This document shows positions 56,995-64,000 of a DNA stretch of 64,000 nt, piece after piece. How positions within the stretch are numbered: position 1 is the first letter of the stretch; each line of letters begins with the position of its first letter. Position numbers and translations under genes: made by a program. The stretch spans positions 1-64,000 of the forward strand of contig CAWFER010000012.1 in assembly GCA_963814805.1 (NCBI GenBank), read 5' to 3'. The notes below the pieces were generated by a model. The model had not been told where the DNA came from, did not search any database, and was given only the letters and a program-made list of their open reading frames with translations. The stretch comes from AP-15 sp963814805 (GTDB lineage Bacteria > Pseudomonadota > Alphaproteobacteria > ATCC43930 > CGMCC-115725).

Positions 56995-57790
56995 ATGTAC
57001 GAATTCACCTATCACAAGCCAACGAGCCTCGAGGAGATCGCGAGCCTGCTCGGCGCCAACGAGGATGCAAAGCTCGTCGCCGGCGGCATGACCCTGGTGC
57101 CGACCTTGAAGCTGCGGCTGGCCAAGCCCTCGGACCTCGTCGACCTCGCCGCGATCGCCTCGTTGCGCGGCGATCACCGACGCCGGCGACGCGCTGGTCA
57201 TCGGGGCGATGACCCGGCACGGCGAGGTGCACAATTCGCCGGTCGTCAAGCAGGCGATCCCGGCCTTGGCGGCGATGGCCGGCATGATCGGCGACCCGGC
57301 GGTGCGCAACCGCGGCACGATCGGCGGCTCGATCGCGAACAACGACCCGGCGGCGGATTATCCGGCGGCGCTGGTCGCCCTCGGCGCCACCGTGCACACG
57401 ACCAAGCGCGAGATCCCGGCCGAGGATTTTTTCACCGGCATGTTCGAAACGGCGCTCGAACCGACCGAGATCGTCACCTCGGTGCGCTTTCCCAAGCCGC
57501 AGGCGGCGAACTACCAGAAATTCCGCAACCCGGCCTCGCGCTATGCGATCGTCGGCGTCTTCGTCGCCCGCACCGGTTCCGGCGTTCGGGTCGCCGTGAC
57601 CGGCGCCGGCCCGAGCGTCTTCCGCGTCCCCGAGATGGAAGCGGCATTGGCCAAATCCTTCACCGCCGACGCGATCAAGGACATCGCGATCCCCGACAGC
57701 GACCTCAACTCCGACATCCACGCCAGCGCCGAATACCGCGCCCATCTGGTCGGCGTCATGGCCCGCCGCGCCGTCGCCGCCTGCGCCTAG
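56995..57790 (+). CDS. coxM: Molybdenum hydroxylase FAD subunit (CoxM-like)
   Basis: About 264 residues. 'YEFTYHKPTSLEEIASLLGA', 'KLVAGGMTLVPTLKLRLAKP' and 'RNRGTIGGSIANNDPAADYP' carry the two FAD-binding motifs (AGGxxL and TIGG). 'FFTGMFETALEPTEIVTSVR' and 'NPASRYAIVGVFVAR' complete the family pattern. One +1 shift lies near 57170. It follows coxL after the palindromic repeat. The order here is G, S, L, M instead of M, S, L. Confidence 0.9.
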
Positions 57791-57809
57791 CCGAAACGGC
57801 GAGGCTTGA

Positions 57810-58661
57810 TTATTTCTTGAAAACCAGCTCGGCGCCGTCGTCGCTGGTCAGCAATTCGCGCACGCTCGCCGGCAGGATGTCGCCGCGCTCGCTGATCCGG
57901 TGCAGCGCAAAGCCGCGCTCGAGCATCGCCGCGAGGAAGGCTTGCGCCGAGGGGCCGGCGGCGGCGAAGAACGGCTTGGCGAACTCGCACACCACGGTCA
58001 GATGCGGCTGGGCGAGGATGCGGGCCATGCCGTCGATGATCATCGGCTCGCTGCCCTCGGCGTCCATCTTGACCAGGTCGATCGGCCGGGTCTCGTCCCG
58101 CCAGTAGGCGTCGAGCGTCGTCGCCGGCGCCGCGATCGTGGTCTTCTCGTCGTGATAGAGCGCCACGAACGCGTCGGTGAACGACAGCATGCTGCCGCTG
58201 CCGCGGTGCCGCTCGAGGAGGGTGATCTCGCGCTCGCCACAGCTGTCGCAGACCAGCATCCGCTCGGCCCGGACAAACGGGATCAGCCCGTTGATGTCGA
58301 TATTCTCCACCAGGAGGTCGAAGATCGCGGGATTAGCCTCGAACGCGCGCAGGCAGCCCCGCGGGCCGACGAGGCGTCCGAGCAACGTCGTGAACCAGCC
58401 GACATTGGCGCCGATCTCGATGACCGTCATGCCGGGCTTGACCAGCGAGCGCAGCGCCCGGGTCACCCCCGGCTCCCAATTGCCGTTCAAAATCAGCTGC
58501 GGCGACAGCGAAAGATCGCGCGCATCGACATAGAGCGGCTGCCCGTGGATCGTCGTCGTCAGCACGCGGTTGGCGCCGACATAGACCGCCTGCCGCTGCC
58601 GTTCGCGCGGTGCGGCCGGCTTCGCCCGCGACCGGCGAAATGCGCGCAGCAATCGGCCCAT
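57810..58661 (-). CDS. FkbM-family methyltransferase
   Basis: 283 residues, intact. 'MTVIEIGANVGWFTTLLGRL' is the AdoMet-binding motif I, 'CLRAFEANPAIFDLLVENID' motif II, and 'RPIDLVKMDAEGSEPMIIDG' the characteristic FkbM 'KID(A)EG' strand. These enzymes O-methylate sugars or polyketide-like products; the acceptor is unknown. It converges on the cox-like cluster and lies upstream of nothing obviously related. Confidence 0.87.
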   Translation of the reverse strand: MGRLLRAFRRSRAKPAAPRERQRQAVYVGANRVLTTTIHGQPLYVDARDLSLSPQLILNGNWEPGVTRALRSLVKPGMTVIEIGANVGWFTTLLGRLVGPRGCLRAFEANPAIFDLLVENIDINGLIPFVRAERMLVCDSCGEREITLLERHRGSGSMLSFTDAFVALYHDEKTTIAAPATTLDAYWRDETRPIDLVKMDAEGSEPMIIDGMARILAQPHLTVVCEFAKPFFAAAGPSAQAFLAAMLERGFALHRISERGDILPASVRELLTSDDGAELVFKK

Positions 58662-58700
58662 CGACAGCGCTAACCTGCGATCAGCGGCACGCCGGCGAAC

Positions 58701-60156
58701 CTAGCCCGACAGCCGCTGCCGCAACAGTTCGTTGACCAGCGCCGGGTTGGCTTTGCCCTCGGTCGCGCGCATCACCTGACCGACGAAAAAGCCGTAGAGC
58801 TTGTCGCGGCCGGCGCGGTATTCGGCGAGCTTGTCGGGCTGGGCGGCGAGCACCGCGTCGATCGCGGCGGCGATGGCGCCGGCGTCGGTGACCTGGCGCA
58901 GACCCTTCTGTTCGACGATCGCCGACGGATCGGCGCCGCTCGCGATCATCTCGGCGAACACATCCTTGGCCAGGCGACCGGAAATCGTTCCGTCCTCGAT
59001 CAGATCGATCAGCCGGCCCAATTGCTCGGGCGCGACCGGCGATTGCTCGATGCCGATCCCCTGCCGGTGCAGCGCCGCGAACAAATCGCCGGTGACCCAG
59101 TTGGCCGCGCACCTTGGGATCGCGGCCCTCGGCGACGCGCTCGAAGAATAAAGCGCTCGCCTGCTCGGCCACCAGCACTTCGGCCTCCTCGCGCGTGAGC
59201 CCGAGTGCCAAGATGAACCGCGCCTTTTTGGCATCCGGCAATTCCGGCAATTCGGCGCGCAGCCCTTCGACCCAGGCCGGATCGAGCACCAACGGCAATA
59301 AATCCGGGTCGGGGAAATAGCGATAATCGTGCGCCTCCTCCTTGGAGCGCATCGGCCGGGTGACGCCGCGCGCGACATCATAAAGCCGGGTTTGCTGCGC
59401 GACCTTCCCGCCGTCTTCGAGCAATTCGACCTGGCGGCGCGCCTCGTACTCGATCGCCTGCATCACATAGCGCACCGAGTTGACGTTCTTGATCTCGCAG
59501 CGGGTGCCGTAGGGCTCGCCCGGATGGCGCACCGAGACGTTGGCGTCGCAGCGCATCGAGCCCTCGTCCATGTTGCCGTCGCAGGTGCCCAGATAGCGCA
59601 GGATCGAGCGCAGTTTGCGCAGGTAGATGCCGGCTTCCTCGGCGCTCCTCAGATCGGGCTCGGAGACGATCTCCATCAGTCCGATCCCGGCCCGGTTCAG
59701 ATCGACATAGGTCAGGCTCGGATGCTGGTCGTGCAGGCTCTTGCCGGCGTCCTGTTCGAGATGCAGCCGGGTGATGCCGATCGCGCGCGTCGCCCATCGG
59801 GCATGTCGAGCACGACCCGGCCATGGCCGACCACCGGCTGCAAATATTGCGAGATCTGGTAGCCGGCCGGCAGGTCCGGGTAGAAGTAGTTCTTGCGGTC
59901 GAAGACGCTCGTCAAATTGATCTCGGCGTCGAGGCCGAGCCCGGTCCTGACCGCCTGCTCGACGCAAATGCCGGTTGATGACCGGCAGCATGCCCGGAAA
60001 CGCGGCGTCGACCGGCGAGACCTGGGTGTTCGGCTCGGCCCCGAACGCGGTCGCGGCGCCCGAAAACAATTTGGCCTTGGAGACGATCTGGGCATGGACT
60101 TCGAGCCCGATCACGATTTCCCACGGCCCGCTGTTGCCTTCGATCAATCCGCCCAT
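58701..60156 (-). CDS. gatB: Asp/Glu-tRNA(Asn/Gln) amidotransferase subunit GatB
   Basis: About 483 residues in several frames. 'WEIVIGLEVHAQIVSKAKLF', 'GLDAEINLTSVFDRKNYFYP', 'GYQISQYLQPVV', 'YVDLNRAGIGLMEIVSEPDL', 'MRCDANVSVRHPGEPYGTRC' and 'EIKNVNSVRYVMQAIEYEAR', then the tail domain 'DLFAALHRQGIGIEQSPVAP' to 'NPALVNELLRQRLSG'. It transamidates Glu-tRNA(Gln) and/or Asp-tRNA(Asn) with GatA and GatC. Frame changes lie near 59970, 59795 and 59105. It is separated from gatA by an inserted low-GC gene. Confidence 0.94.
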
Positions 60157-60178
60157 TCGTCCCTATTCAATCCTCCCT

Positions 60179-60260
60179 GGTAGGGCGGAAAAGCGAAGCG
60201 CCTTCCGCCAGACCTCTCGATACAGTAGGCGGATTACGCTTCGCTCATCCGCCCTACGCT
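60179..60260. repeat. Two neighbouring palindromes (GTAGGGCGGA type)
   Basis: The first is GGCGGA...TCCGCC (60184-60209); the second GTAGGCGGAT...ATCCGCCCTAC (60225-60256). Both belong to the same family as the element at 23519-23544. They lie between gatB and a low-GC gene. The sequence ACGCTTGCT is directly repeated just to the right. Confidence 0.75.
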
Positions 60261-60281
60261 TGCTACGCTTGCTCGGTCTGT

Positions 60282-61001
60282 TCAGAAATGATCGTTTGCA
60301 AAGGTCTGCGCGGCCTCGACGCATCGGATCAAAGTCGCTGCAAGCCATGATCGCCGGTCTCCCGTGGTTCGTTCATCCAATTCGATCTCACCCCATTCGG
60401 TGGGTCGGTCAACCATTTTATCAGGCCCCGACCCTTCATGCAGATGGACATGAATTGTTCGCCGGGGAACAAGTCGGTGGGCAAGAATATCCCGTATCTT
60501 TCGCCAATTCTTGTAATATGCATCGCAGGAAACTAACGAAGTTAATACCACCGAGATCGGACAACAAGGAAATTCACTTGCGTACTTTTTTTGCACTAGC
60601 GAAGAATTTATTAACTGTAATTGTTTATAATCAGACATAGGGAACTTTGTTGGATACACTAGAGCACCAAACGCAAACATCGCATAAAAGAAACTTTCAA
60701 TTGCCGAAAGTCCATTCGTGAAAAATATGTATAGGTATTCTTCCTGCAACTGCATTTGATCGTGCGAAAGAGAAACCTGCCTCGCCCGTTGCGTGATTAT
60801 CTGGCCTGTAAATTGCTTATCGGCATCCGCCATCGTCTTGAACCGACTTGCTACGGCATTCCAGCCGGTCGCGTACTCGAGCCATGGGGGCAAATCTGGG
60901 TTTCGGTTCCTATACTCCCGCACTCGATCCTGCACACCGTTGTATGCATCGGTCGGAAAATCGTCTGGCATGTTAATCCCGATTGTGTTGACCAAGGCCA
61001 T
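60282..61001 (-). CDS. Low-GC HEPN-like hypothetical protein
   Basis: About 239 residues from ATG 61001 ('MALVNTIGINMPDDFPTDAY'); a TTG at 61043 would add 14 residues. The gene is markedly AT-richer than everything around it. The helical protein contains 'LQEEYLYIFFTNGLSAIESF', then 'YKNWRKIRDILAHRLVPRRT'. 'RDILAH' fits the R-x4-H motif of HEPN RNase domains, and the sequence recalls Cthe_2314-type HEPN proteins (weak recognition). It is inserted between gatA and gatB on the same strand and flanked by palindromic repeats on its 3' side, so probably acquired. Confidence 0.55.
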   Translation of the reverse strand: MALVNTIGINMPDDFPTDAYNGVQDRVREYRNRNPDLPPWLEYATGWNAVASRFKTMADADKQFTGQIITQRARQVSLSHDQMQLQEEYLYIFFTNGLSAIESFFYAMFAFGALVYPTKFPMSDYKQLQLINSSLVQKKYASEFPCCPISVVLTSLVSCDAYYKNWRKIRDILAHRLVPRRTIHVHLHEGSGPDKMVDRPTEWGEIELDERTTGDRRSWLAATLIRCVEAAQTFANDHF

Positions 61002-61107
61002 GTAATTCTCGCTTCCAGATCCAATACATTCTCTTTTAAACAAATGTTTATTGCGATCCCTCAGGGCGGACTGGGAGAAGAATGAAGTCGGACGCTATCG
61101 ATGGTCA

Positions 61108-62613
61108 TCACCGTCTTCCGGCGACAAAGGCGGGCAGATGGCGGAATTGCGCCGCATCTTCGATGACCTGCGGCGGCCCGCAGCACCGCCTCCTCGTCAA
61201 AGGCGCGGCCGATGATCTGCAGGCCGAGCGGCAGCCCGTCGGCCGACAGCCCGGCCGGGACCGAGATCGCCGGCAGCCCGGCGAGGCTCGGCGGCACCGT
61301 GAACAGATCGTTCAGGTACATCGCGATCGGGTCGTCGGTTTTGTCGCCGATGGCGAAGGCGGCCGAGGGTGCGGTCGGCGCCAGGATGCAATCGACCCGC
61401 TCGAACGCGGCGGCGAAATCCTGCGCGATCAAGGCGCGCACCCGCTGCGCCTTCAGGTAATAGGCGTCGTAATAGCCGGCCGAGAGGACATAGGTGCCGA
61501 TCAGCACGCGGCGGCGCACCTCGGCGCCGAAACCGGCGGCGCGGGTCAGCTCGTACATTTCATCGAGGCTGTCGCCCTCGACCCTGAGGCCAAAGCGCAC
61601 CCCGTCATAGCGCGCGAGGTTCGAGGACGCCTCGGCCGGGGCAATGATGTAATAGGTCGGCAAGCGCGTATCTGGTGTGCGGCAGGCTGATCTCGATGGG
61701 CTCGGCCCCGGCCGCGCGCAGCCAAGCCACACCCTGCTGCCACAAGGCATCGATCTCGCCCGGCATGCCGTCGGCGCGGTATTCGCGCGGGATTCCGACC
61801 CGCAATCCGCGGATGTCGCCGGTCAAGGCCGCCTCGTAATCCGGGACCGGCAGCGGCGCCGAGGTCGAAGTCCTTGGGGTCGTGCCCGGCCATTTCGCCG
61901 AGCATGATCGCCGCGTCGCGCACGGTGCGGGTCATCGGCCCGGGCTGATCGAGCGACGAGGCGAACGCCACCACCCCCCAGCGCGAGCAGCGGCCATAGG
62001 AGGGCTTCAGCCCGACGATGCCGCAAAAGCTCGCCGGCTGGCGGATCGAGCCGCCAGTATCGGTGCCGGTCGCAGCCAGCGCCGCATGCGCCGCGACCGC
62101 CGCCGCCGAGCCGCCGGACGAGCCGCCCGGCACCAGCGGCCGGTTGTCTCCCGCCTGGCGTCGGACTGCTTCGCCACGGATTTTCGACCGGCCCGTAATA
62201 GCTCGTGGTGCTCGACGAGCCCATCGCGAACTCGTCGAGATTGGTCTTGCCGAGCATGACCGCGCCGGCCTGCCACAGCTTGTCGGTCACGGTCAATTCG
62301 TAGGGCGGGCGAAACCCGTCGAGGATGTGCGAGGCCGCGGTCGTCAGCACCCCCTTGGTGCAATAGAGGTCCTTGACCGCGATCGGGATGCCGTCGAGCG
62401 GGCGCGGCCTCGCCCCTCGCCAGCCGCCGGTCGGCGGCGTCGGCCATGGCCAGCGCCTGCTTCCGGCGTCTCGGTGATGAAGGCGTTCAACGGCCGCGCC
62501 GCCTCGACCGCGAGGATGTAGCTCTGGGTCAATTCGCGCGCCGAGAATTCCCTGCGGGAGAGACCGTCGCGCGCCTCGGCGAGGCTGAGCGCGGTCAGCG
62601 CGCCGCCGCTCAC
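61108..62613 (-). CDS. gatA: Asp/Glu-tRNA(Asn/Gln) amidotransferase subunit GatA
   Basis: About 495 residues in several frames. 'TALSLAEARDGLSRREFSAR', 'IAVKDLYCTKGVLTTAASHI' (catalytic Lys region), 'MLGKTNLDEFAMGSSSTTSY', 'VPGGSSGGSAAAVAAHAALA' (Ser-cisSer-Lys amidase signature), 'TGTDTGGSIRQPASFCGIVG', 'IGTYVLSAGYYDAYYLKAQR' and 'LQIIGRAFDEEAVLRAA'. Frame changes lie near 62460, 62405, 62150, 61860, 61675 and 61175. The corrected end reads 'IEDAAQFRHLPAFVAGR' with a stop at 61108. GTG 62613 overlaps the gatC stop (GTGA). Confidence 0.94.
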
Positions 62614-62912
62614 TCGATCACCTTGGGCACGGCGAAGAACCCGCGGCCGATCGCCGCCGGCGCGGTGCGCGGCGCGTTTTCGAGGATCGCCTCGCGGCAA
62701 TCGCCGTCGCTCACCCGGTCCTCGCGCATCGGCAGGCGCATCGCCGCCACACTGGCCATCGGCGCCACACCCGAGGTGTCGACCTCGTTCAGTTGCTCGA
62801 CCCAGGTCAGGATCTGCGTGAGTTCGGCGGCGAGCGGCTCAAGCTCGGCTGGCGCCAGCCTGATCCGCGCCAAGGCGGCGATGTGCGCCACGGTGGCCCG
62901 GTCTAACGCCAT
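62610..62912 (-). CDS. gatC: Asp/Glu-tRNA(Asn/Gln) amidotransferase subunit GatC
   Basis: 100 residues, intact. 'MALDRATVAHIAALARIRLA', 'LTQILTWVEQLNEVDTSGVA' and 'ILENAPRTAPAAIGRGFFAV' with the terminal 'PKVIE' are typical. It stabilises the GatA-GatB complex. It is first of the gatCA pair; its stop overlaps the gatA start. It is divergent from ruvX, with about 110 bases between. Confidence 0.95.
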   Translation of the reverse strand: MALDRATVAHIAALARIRLAPAELEPLAAELTQILTWVEQLNEVDTSGVAPMASVAAMRLPMREDRVSDGDCREAILENAPRTAPAAIGRGFFAVPKVIE

Positions 62913-63022
62913 AACCCTGCTAACGCCATATTGCCGCCAACGCCATGATTTCTGCCACCTCCGGAAGCCTTGCCCGGCGCCCGGTAAAATCCCAGGACCC
63001 TTAAAATAAGGTATCCTCGCCC

Positions 63023-63517
63023 ATGATCCTAGCCGACCCCGCGGCGCTGCGCGAGACGGCGCCGCCGGGCGCGCGGCTGATCGGCCTCGATGTCGGCGCC
63101 AAGACGATCGGCCTCGCCCTCTCCGACACCCGCCTCGTCATCGCCAGCCCGCTCGAAACCATCCGCCGCCGCCGCTTTCGCGAGGACATGGCGCGGCTGT
63201 TCGCGCTCGTCGACCTGCACGGCGCCGGCGGCCTCGTCGTCGGCCTGCCGCTGACCCTGGCCGGGATCGACGGGCCGCGCACCCAGTCGGTCCGCCAGTT
63301 CGTCCGCAACCTCGTGGCGCTGCGCGATCTGCCGGTGGCGCTGTGGGACGAGCGGCTGTCGACCGCGGCCGTCACCCGCGAGATGATCGCCGCCGACCTC
63401 AGCCGAAAGCGCCGCGCCCAAATCGTCGACCGCGTCGCCGCCGCCTACATTCTGCAGGGTTTCCTCGATTTTCTCGGGCGGGCGTCCGGTTACCCGCGAG
63501 CCGGCGATTCCGCCTAG
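63023..63517 (+). CDS. ruvX: Putative pre-16S rRNA nuclease / Holliday junction resolvase-like YqgF
   Basis: 164 residues, intact. The RNase-H-like fold shows 'RLIGLDVGAKTIGLALSDTR' (first Asp), 'GGLVVGLPLTLAGIDGPRTQ', 'VALWDERLSTAAVTREMIAA' (Glu) and 'IVDRVAAAYILQGFLDFL' (Asp). In E. coli YqgF matures the 5' end of 16S rRNA. It is followed by pyrB on the same strand, a common arrangement. Confidence 0.93.
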   Translation: MILADPAALRETAPPGARLIGLDVGAKTIGLALSDTRLVIASPLETIRRRRFREDMARLFALVDLHGAGGLVVGLPLTLAGIDGPRTQSVRQFVRNLVALRDLPVALWDERLSTAAVTREMIAADLSRKRRAQIVDRVAAAYILQGFLDFLGRASGYPRAGDSA

Positions 63518-63647
63518 ATCCAGTTCTTCACATACACTCCGGGCATGCGCTCAAACTCGCGGACGTTGCTGGCGCCTGCGCTGCGGGCATGGGCAAAGCC
63601 GATCCGAGCCTTGCCGCGCGACGGCATGGCAACTATAGTGCCCGTTA

Positions 63648-64000
63648 ATGAAAGGGGCCGTTAACGACACCGCGTTCCGGCGCCGCCATCTGCTCGGCAT
63701 CGAGGGTCTGTCGCCAGCGGAGATCGAACCGATTTCTCGACCTCGCCGACGGCTATGTCGAGCTCAACCGCCAAGCCGAGAAAAAGCGCGCATTGCTGCG
63801 CGGGCGCACGATCATCAACTGCTTCTTCGAGAATTCGACCCGCACCCGCACCTCGTTCGAGGTCGCCGGCAAGCGGCTCGGCGGCGATGTGATCAACATG
63901 GCCGTAGCGGTGAGCTCGATGGTCAAGGGCGAGACCCTGATCGACACCGCGATGACCTTGAACGCGATGCACCCCGACGTGCTGGTCGTGCGCCATCCCG
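63648..64000 (+). CDS. pyrB: Aspartate carbamoyltransferase catalytic subunit (partial)
   Basis: Only the first ~115 residues are in the window. 'MKGAVNDTAFRRRHLLGIEG' starts at ATG 63648. After an extra base near 63732 the frame continues 'FLDLADGYVELNRQAEKKRA', 'LLRGRTIINCFFENSTRTRT' (carbamoyl-phosphate-binding STRTR) and 'SFEVAGKRLGGDVINMAVAV'. It catalyses the second step of pyrimidine synthesis. A -10-like ACTATAGT lies at 63632-63639. Confidence 0.93.
   Translation, partial: MKGAVNDTAFRRRHLLGIEGLSPAEIEPISRPRRRLCRAQPPSREKARIAARAHDHQLLLREFDPHPHLVRGRRQAARRRCDQHGRSGELDGQGRDPDRHRDDLERDAPRRAGRAPS

Overview
The window looks like the chromosome of a high-GC alphaproteobacterium, probably of the Rhodospirillales/Acetobacterales type. 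The evidence is the block mnmE - mnmG - rsmG - parA - parB with two classical parS sites (an arrangement usual close to oriC), a DUF4164 - zapA - 6S RNA block, a cobalamin-dependent ribonucleotide reductase (nrdJ) preceded by NrdR-box-like sites, bfd/bfr, minCDE and gatCAB. One tRNA gene (Val, anticodon GAC) is present; no rRNA and no CRISPR array were seen.

Layout. 1-2.5 kb: accessory edge with a decayed IS1595-type transposase and a compact restriction-modification operon (DUF6471 HTH-like protein, beta-class DNA methyltransferase, PD-(D/E)xK nuclease) behind a promoter overlaid by two palindromes. 2.5-11 kb: mnmE (carrying an in-frame palindromic insertion), a 2Fe-2S ferredoxin, a DUF255 thioredoxin-fold protein, a possible structured leader with a 51-codon ORF, parS, mnmG, rsmG with a second parS inside it, parA, parB. 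11-25 kb: a metal-type substrate-binding protein, a vapC remnant, bfd/bfr, a FecR/DUF6600 proline-rich exported protein, moaB, uracil-DNA glycosylase, nrdJ, a low-GC DUF6680 gene, 6S RNA, zapA. 25-31 kb: tRNA-Val, small proteins, a MoeA-periplasmic-binding-domain fusion and a two-subunit molybdenum hydroxylase. 31-46 kb: a catabolic-looking district (arylsulfotransferase-like protein, two luciferase-like monooxygenases, two alpha/beta hydrolases, a Rieske oxygenase pair, an acyl-CoA-dehydrogenase-fold monooxygenase, an amidohydrolase, an Ldh-type dehydrogenase, a sulfotransferase, an HpaB-like hydroxylase). 46-53 kb: minCDE, thioesterase, hydantoinase B, pyrF, ECF sigma/anti-sigma. 53-58 kb: coxG-coxS-coxL-coxM-like cluster of the form II (AYRGAGR) type. 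58-64 kb: gatB, gatA and gatC, interrupted by a low-GC HEPN-like gene, then ruvX and the start of pyrB.

How they work together. Four loci serve molybdenum enzymes (moaB, moeA fusion, the two-subunit hydroxylase, the cox-like cluster). The 31-46 kb genes could form one oxidative pathway for an aromatic or sulfated aromatic compound, but no substrate can be read from the sequence.

Quality warning. Many genes that should be essential (mnmG, parB, nrdJ, gatA, gatB, pyrB) are broken by single-base shifts. In the genes I worked through, most are +1 insertions, often outside long homopolymers. I therefore read them as probable sequence errors and annotate each such gene as one CDS, giving the approximate shift positions.
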